A DNA stretch of 64,000 nucleotides, from NCBI RefSeq assembly GCF_023973825.1, contig NC_090124.1, positions 2,101,501 through 2,165,500 on the forward strand. Direction: 5' to 3'. The position numbers were made by a program, and so were the translations under genes. The stretch is from Plasmodium brasilianum (Eukaryota; Apicomplexa; Aconoidasida; Haemosporida; Plasmodiidae). The notes under the pieces are model-generated. The model worked only from the letters and a program-made list of their open reading frames with translations. It had not been told where the DNA came from and ran no database searches. Positions within the stretch are counted from its first letter, which is position 1. Each line of letters opens with the position of its first letter. Shown in pieces: positions 57,701 to 64,000 of the stretch.

Positions 57701-60585
57701 TATATCACCCGATATCTTATTTATGCTATTCATTGTTTGAATGTTCTTGGTTACTTCGTCGCTGCAGATATGTGAATGAACGAATCCACTATTGTTTCTA
57801 GTACTGTCAACTACACCATTAATGCCAACTGCGCTACTACTTGCAATGCCATGGATCATATTTAGGTCCTTATTACACATATAGTGGCTATTTGTGTTAC
57901 TCCGACTGTTCATACTAATGGAGTGTTCGTTACTCTGCTCAGCCATGTCTATCTTACTGTCGTACATTTTATTTTTATCATCATCTGGTTTTTGAAATAT
58001 CTTCCTTGTTATGTTACTATTTCTTTCATTCAGGTTATTCGTATCACTTCTATAGTCTATTATACCATCCACTGTCATCCTATTTTTCACAATAACCGTC
58101 GAAGGGTTATACTTTGAGTTTGCCCCTTTGACGATATTTGCTCCTACTAATGCACCAACATTGGCACTACTTGCTGAGTTAATCATTTTTTTTTCTTCTA
58201 AAACTGTAGAAGTGGGACACACTAGTGATTCGTTGTTGCCATTTGTAGTATTTGGCAAGGTGTTAATCTCTAACATGGGTTTGCATCTGTTCAACAACGC
58301 ATTTTGCTTAACTGTGTTCGGGTTGACATTGACATTCGCGTTGGTATTCGTGTGTACATTCACGTTTGCATTCGCTCTGGCATTCACATTAGCATGATCC
58401 CCTGAGTTGTTACTATTCTTGAAAAAGTTGAGCCATCTACCCATGCTTAGAATGGAACCCCTACAATTCCTTTCTCCTACGGCGGCTACATCAATTCCTG
58501 CCTTGCCATTCCCGTTCATGTGATTACGTACGTTTTTTACGTTCGTATCCTTTCTATTTCTTTCTGCATCATCATGTGATGGGTTTAATTCGTGTCCACT
58601 TACGTTATTGTAATATGATGATGCCATATAGATTCCGTTCCTGTTGTTTACATGCACAGCGTTATATTTCTTTCCACTGAAGTCCATATCAATTACTTTC
58701 TCGTTTGGATGAATTTCATCCTTGTTCTCACTATAAATAATGTTACTGTGTATATTATTATTATCACTATTACTTCTATTGTTACTATTATTGCTATTAC
58801 TGCTATTATTGCTATTATTGCTATTATTGCTATTATTATTTCTATTGTTACTGTTAGTAGTTAATGCAACACTGTCATCCTGCACAGCTGTTTCCAACGC
58901 ATCCGCAAGTTTTGCATTACTTAAGATCAAACGCTTCAATAGTTCATTTCTATCACTCTCACTCAGTCTGTTAAGGAAATTTTCGTCCACATTATTAATT
59001 TTATCTGGAATATTTTTAAAATTAAAACTGCTTTTTTCAATATTTTTCAAAATTTCTTTATCTATTATTATATCTTTATTAGTATCAAGAAGTATATTTT
59101 TATTGATATGCTTCCGTGTTATATCAGTGTTCGATGTACTACTTCGTTTGTTAAGACTAGCATTTGCATAAACATTACCACCTGGGTTTTCATTTATCTT
59201 CATCGTAAGGTTTCCTTTGGTAGTAAGATCTATATTTATATTATTCGTACTATTCACACTGTTCATATTATTTACGTTGGACAAAAAATAATTGTAATTA
59301 TTTCCCAACAAATGATCGTTCATATTATTCTGACAGTTAGACATTTGCACAAAATTTCTGTTTCTGTTCTGGTTTATGTACATGTTCAGGAAAGTATTAT
59401 CAGCAACATTCTTTGGATTCAACGAATCTCCGTCAAACGCACTGTTGTTATGCATGCTCAAGTTGAACGCACTATTGTTAACGTTGCTATTAGCGATGCT
59501 ATTAACATTGCCAGTAATGCTGGAGTTATACGTGGGTATTATTTTACTGCTCATACCCTCTATGCACATACTCTTTTTTTTTATCTTCTGTAACAAACTT
59601 TCTTGAGGCACGTTGCCAATTCTACTGTTAATATCATCGATGTATTTATTATGCCCTTTGAATGAATCATGTTTAAGGTTTCTATTTGCCATAATATAAT
59701 TTTCATTTAGATTACCTTTATCCGCAAAGTAGTTATTTGGTATGCTGTTTTTATGTTTGTCAAGGTTGTAGTTGTTCTTATTCGTATGTTTTCCAGTGCC
59801 AATACTGCTATGATTATTCCTATTTAAGTTTATTCCGTCGGCACTCCCTCCATCATTGTTACAGTGTAATTGATTTGTATCTGTGCATTTTCGTTCATCC
59901 ATTTTCCGTTCATCCTGTAAATTAGTTTGATCAGTATTATATAATTTATTAAAAAGTATTTCCTTTTTTTCGTTAAAATTAATATTATTATTTATATTAT
60001 TTATATTATTTATATTATTCATATTATTCATATTATTCATATTATTTATATTATTCATATTATTCATATTATTCATATTATTCATATTATTTATATTATT
60101 CATATTATTTATATTATTTATATTATTTATATTATTCATATTATTCATATTATTTATATTATTTATATTATTCATATTATTTACAATATTCATATTATTT
60201 ACATTATTTACATTATTTATATTATTATTAATGGTGTTAATGTTATTATTTTCGAGCATAAGATCATTTAGATGAATTTTATTATTACAGTTAATTTCAT
60301 ACATTTTATCGGAATTATTTTCATATATTATATTAGAAATACGTTCATATATATTATTAGAATTGTTATCATTAGTTGTTTTATCGTTACTTGTTTCCCT
60401 AGGATTATTATTAATATTTTCCATGGTAGATTTTATTTTTCTACTATGACCTCCTCCTTCAGCTACAGTTACTTCTTCGGTGTCTATTTCGTTTTCCTTC
60501 TCTTTATCCTTATCGTTTTTTTCGTTTTTTTCGTTTTTGTCGTTTTTGTCGTTTTTGTCTATTTTTTCGCTTTTCTCATTTTTCT

Positions 60586-60622
<37 letters not shown>

Positions 60623-63316
60623 TTCTGCGTTCAGTTTGTTCTTTGCACCATTTGCTGCTTTCTCCTTATTGCTGATAATTTCTTCGTCGTTATTTTTGGC
60701 CTCAAGTGCATAGGCTGCATCACTCACATGATCCTCCGTAGATGAACAAACTTTGGACATACTTTTCTTTTCACTGGACTTTAAACTGTTATTAAGGGAT
60801 ACATTAGCATTGTTATCTCCTGCTTTTTTATTTTTCTGCTGCAGTGGAGCACCACTATTACACCTACTATTGTTATTACTATTGTTGTTATTACCATTAA
60901 GGTTGTTTCCCTTCTCTTTACTACCGCAGTCCACATCATTCTTCAGTGCACCACCCTTATCATTATTTCTTAATTTGTTTATGCTATCACCCACGATAGT
61001 TTCTTTGTTGTTGTCATTGTTGTTGTTTTCTCCTTTTGTGTACATTTTATCTAACGCAATTTTGTTGTTTCTATCAAACTGTTCACTCATCTTGTGCCAC
61101 ATTATATCATCAGTTACTTTCTTGTTTTCACCTATAGATATTTTTTTTCTAAGAGCACTCCAATCATCCTCGATAAAATTTTTTTCATTTTTCAAATTTC
61201 GTTTTTCATTTAATTTAAGATTTTTGTTCGTATTAAAATAAACGTTATTTGAAAAATGACTGATAACACCCTTTTGCATTTCATGTGTGTTCAACATAAT
61301 ATTATTTTTTGCATCTTTTCTATTAACACTATTTAATAATAAAGGATCAGCATGGTCATTTGTATTATTGTTTCTATGTATATCATCGTTTGCATACCCT
61401 TTCACATCAAAGGTGCTACTACTATTTCCTGCATTGTTCATTGCACTCATATTATTCATTCCATTCATATTGTTCATCATGCTGCTACCATTTTTCCCTA
61501 TGCACTGTTGTTGACTGTAATTGTATAGACTCCCCTCATTTATACTAATTTGCGCATTTATATGCGCTTTGTTCGGACCATTACTACTTTTATTGGTAAA
61601 CATGCTTGGGTACTCATGCCGACTTCCCCTCTTCATTTTTTCCTCTGTCATTAGATGGTTTTCAGTAGTATTATTATCGATGTTATGGCCGCTGTTATGG
61701 CCACTGTTATGGCCACTGTTATGGCCACTGTTGTTGACCTTCTTAAATTTTTTTAACTTCCACTCTTCCACATTTAGTACGTTGTTATTACTACCACTGC
61801 TAACGTTCATATTGTTCCCATTGTTTCCGCCATTTCCCGTATTGTAACTATATACATCATTTGCCTTTTTGATGGTGCTACTATTTCCCTTATTAAAATA
61901 AACAGGGGAGTTATTAGTATAATTTAAATTCTTATTCGTCGCATTTGTATAATTTATCATATTAAAATTATCTACTCCTCTTCTTATATTATCACTCTTG
62001 GAACCTACTCCATCGTTAGTGTCCACAGGAAGGTGTTCCATAGAATGTATCATGGAGTTTCCACCACTATTATTTGTGTAATTATTTTCATTTTTGTTAA
62101 CATAATGATAATCATTAATAAAACTTTCTCTTTTCAAGTGCATCCCATTTCTGTCCTTAATGTAACTACTATTTCTGGATGATACTCGCATTATATCGTT
62201 GTTGTAATTGTCGTTTTCATCATTCATAACAGTTGGCGATGGTATTTTCATTTCAATATTAAAATTTTTGTTATAGCTTTTATTTCCTCGTTGCTTCATC
62301 TCGTTTTTACTAATGCCACTACCTCCTATAATACCGCTAAGATTATTGCTAAGGTTATTGCTAAGGTTATTGCCAACGTTATTGCCAACATTACTGCCAA
62401 CATTACTGCCAACATTATTGCCAACATTACTACCAACATAATCGCTCATTTTGTTATGATTTCCCTTTGAGAACCTCCAGGACGATGCGCCCTTATCACC
62501 CTCCCTCCATATGAACTTTTTATTATTACCACTAGGGTTATTGTTACCGCTAACATTGCCATTGTTATTATTACTATGGTCCATGTGAAAGCTGTTTTTC
62601 CTTGCAAAGCTTGCTCTGTTACTGTTACTGCTATTGTTTTCATATATGTTGTTATTACTGTAATTGTTGTTAATGATAATATTGCAACCGCTAACATTGT
62701 CATTGTTAACATTTGCACCGCCAACATTTCCATTCCCATTAGTACTATCTAAGGTACCAGCATGTGGATCAAAAAATTTATTATATTTCCCATTTTTTAA
62801 AAAATAATTACTTCTCTTATTATTCATATTACTTGACGGATTATTCGATTCTACCCGTTCTTCGAAATTATTTTTGTTCATATTATTTTCCCAATTAAAG
62901 AAATCATTTCTACTTCTGTTTCGATCTCTTTCATTATCATTTTGATGCAAACCTACGCCTCCCTCTGCTACTTCTCCTGTTGCTGATGTTCCTCCTCTTT
63001 TATCCTCATACTCTTTCTCGTATTTATATTCCTGCATATCATCATAATTATCACCACTGTCATTAATACCATCCTCTTCTTCCTCAATACCATCTTCTGT
63101 TATTCTTTTATTTTTTGATAAATCTTGAAAAATAAATTTATTGATGCATACGGGTATATCATGATCATCTCCAAACCCTCTTTTATTTAATATAAGCTCA
63201 ATATATACATATAAAAATTCATTTTTTGTATATATTAAAATATTCCCATCATCTTTTTTCCCTTTGTTAGAAAATTTATCAATCATATCTTCCGCAAAAT
63301 TGTTATTCTCTTCCAT
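53945..63316 (-). CDS. GYF-domain protein with an N-terminal eIF4E-binding-like motif, 2919 residues
   Basis: Exon 1 (63316-54817) ends at a donor AAAG|GTAGCA, 26 bases before an in-frame stop. Exons 54616-54569, 54350-54277 and 54082-53945 then continue in phase to LQHSIEDKKKLNHFANEF and a Lys-rich end. The GYF domain (about residue 1870) reads WQYKDPSGIVQGPFSSELMF, then YWWTLNYFPHDLPIRF, the proline-peptide-binding fold. Residues 25-45 contain IYTKNEFLYV, close to the YxxxxLphi eIF4E-binding motif. The combination matches GIGYF/PERQ proteins, which repress translation with 4E-HP. Much of the rest is Asn-rich (NNMNNINN repeats at 59980-60240), with KEKEKE near 55930-56040 and a long Lys run at about 60590-60616. 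A helical segment after the GYF domain (QLKTLIMHENDVEIIEERRK) is also conserved-looking. Cytoplasm is inferred. Confidence 0.88.
55918..56040 (-). repeat. In-frame Lys-Glu repeat in the GYF protein
   Basis: Codons for EKEKEK repeat about 20 times (TTTCTCCTTC-type on the plus strand). It probably forms a single charged helix in the GYF protein. Confidence 0.85.
59983..60242 (-). repeat. In-frame Asn-Met-Asn-Asn-Ile repeat in the GYF protein
   Basis: A nine-base unit (ATTATTCAT or ATTATTTAT on the plus strand) runs about 28 times and encodes NNM and NNI triplets. It is a typical Plasmodium Asn-rich low-complexity insert. Confidence 0.9.
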
Positions 63317-63958
63317 AGTGCAAAACTTGAAGATTTAAAAAAATTTTTTTTTTTAATTTGACTTAAAAATTTGAAAGGATGGGAAGTAGAACAACCACAA
63401 TAGACGTACGCTATATGTATGTGTATCTACCTTCCTCCCCCTCTATATAAACATACATACATATATATACGTATGTATATATTATATGTATGTATATGTA
63501 TAATCCTTCTTATTTTGTTATCTCCTTAGATATGCGTATACATATGTGTTATGCATGTACATATACACATAAATACTTCTGGAGTGTAAAACGTTCGCGT
63601 AACTTAAAATTATTCAATATTCATAAAAAATGAAATAAAACATAAATATAAGGGGACACACACATATATACGTTAAGCACATATATGTACATATATACAT
63701 ATAAATGGAATAACATATAGCACCCAACAGATAATAATTTTAGCTGTATATAAAAGCATAGCACAATTTTTTTTACCTCGAATAAATTATATACGTGTAT
63801 ATAATAGATTATATATTATACATATATGTTATGCTAAGTTTTACATGTACCCTTTTTTTCTTTTTTTAACGTATAATCTTATACCAATATATATATTACA
63901 TGTACATATTAAAGTATATTATACGTACGTGTATATACATATACGTATACATATACAT

Positions 63959-64000
<42 letters not shown>
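63317..64000. other. Upstream region of the GYF gene, to the window edge
   Basis: About 0.7 kb of AT-rich DNA with ACATATATAC-type repeats and a terminal (TA)n run from 63964. It should include the GYF promoter. No exon was found before the edge. Confidence 0.6.

Overview
The window is nuclear DNA from a malaria parasite (Plasmodium). The evidence is very AT-rich spacers full of poly(A)/poly(T) and (TA)n runs, short introns with GTA...AG ends, Asn- and Lys-rich low-complexity inserts inside conserved proteins, an apicoplast-type leader, a RAP-domain protein and an Aurora kinase of the ARK1 group. From memory, the order RAD50 / NDK-like / ARK1 matches part of P. falciparum chromosome 6. The base composition and the short GC-containing minisatellites look less extreme than P. 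falciparum, so I infer a non-Laverania species. No bacterial-type system, CRISPR array, mobile element, rRNA or tRNA was seen.

Layout, left to right. 1-4049 (+) is the 3' part of RAD50. 5686-6513 (-) is an unrecognised 275-residue protein. 9355-16411 (+) is a seven-exon gene for an 1881-residue protein with three NDK-like domains, a Dpy-30-like motif and about five degenerate adenylate-kinase-like modules. 17994-20145 (+) is a cyclin-box protein resembling CABLES, interrupted by a frameshift in a 23-base A run. 20350-20826 (+) is a divergent centrin-like EF-hand protein. 21999-24893 (-) is Aurora kinase ARK1, reassembled here from six exons. 25310-26768 (+) is a six-exon protein with an acylphosphatase-like fold that lacks the catalytic residues. 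28464-31064 (-) is a multi-KH RNA-binding protein. A 5.2 kb spacer of phased AT repeats follows.

The second half holds mitochondrial ribosomal protein uL24 (36317-36910, -), a small multi-exon protein (37765-38607, +), a RAP-domain protein (39973-44178, +), a tandem glyoxalase-I-like apicoplast protein (45145-47045, +, six exons), a ZRANB3-like SNF2/HNH helicase (47788-52945, -, two exons), and a 2919-residue GYF-domain protein (53945-63316, -, four exons) with an eIF4E-binding-like motif at its N terminus.

The genes do not form one pathway, as is usual in Plasmodium. They fall into themes: genome maintenance (RAD50, ZRANB3-like helicase), cell division and the cytoskeleton (ARK1, CABLES-like, centrin-like, and a possibly axonemal NDK/AK protein), RNA and translation control (KH, RAP, GYF), and organelle function (uL24, RAP, glyoxalase-like). 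Exon boundaries were read by eye from splice sites, phase and family alignment; the combined exons give whole codon numbers in every reconstructed gene.
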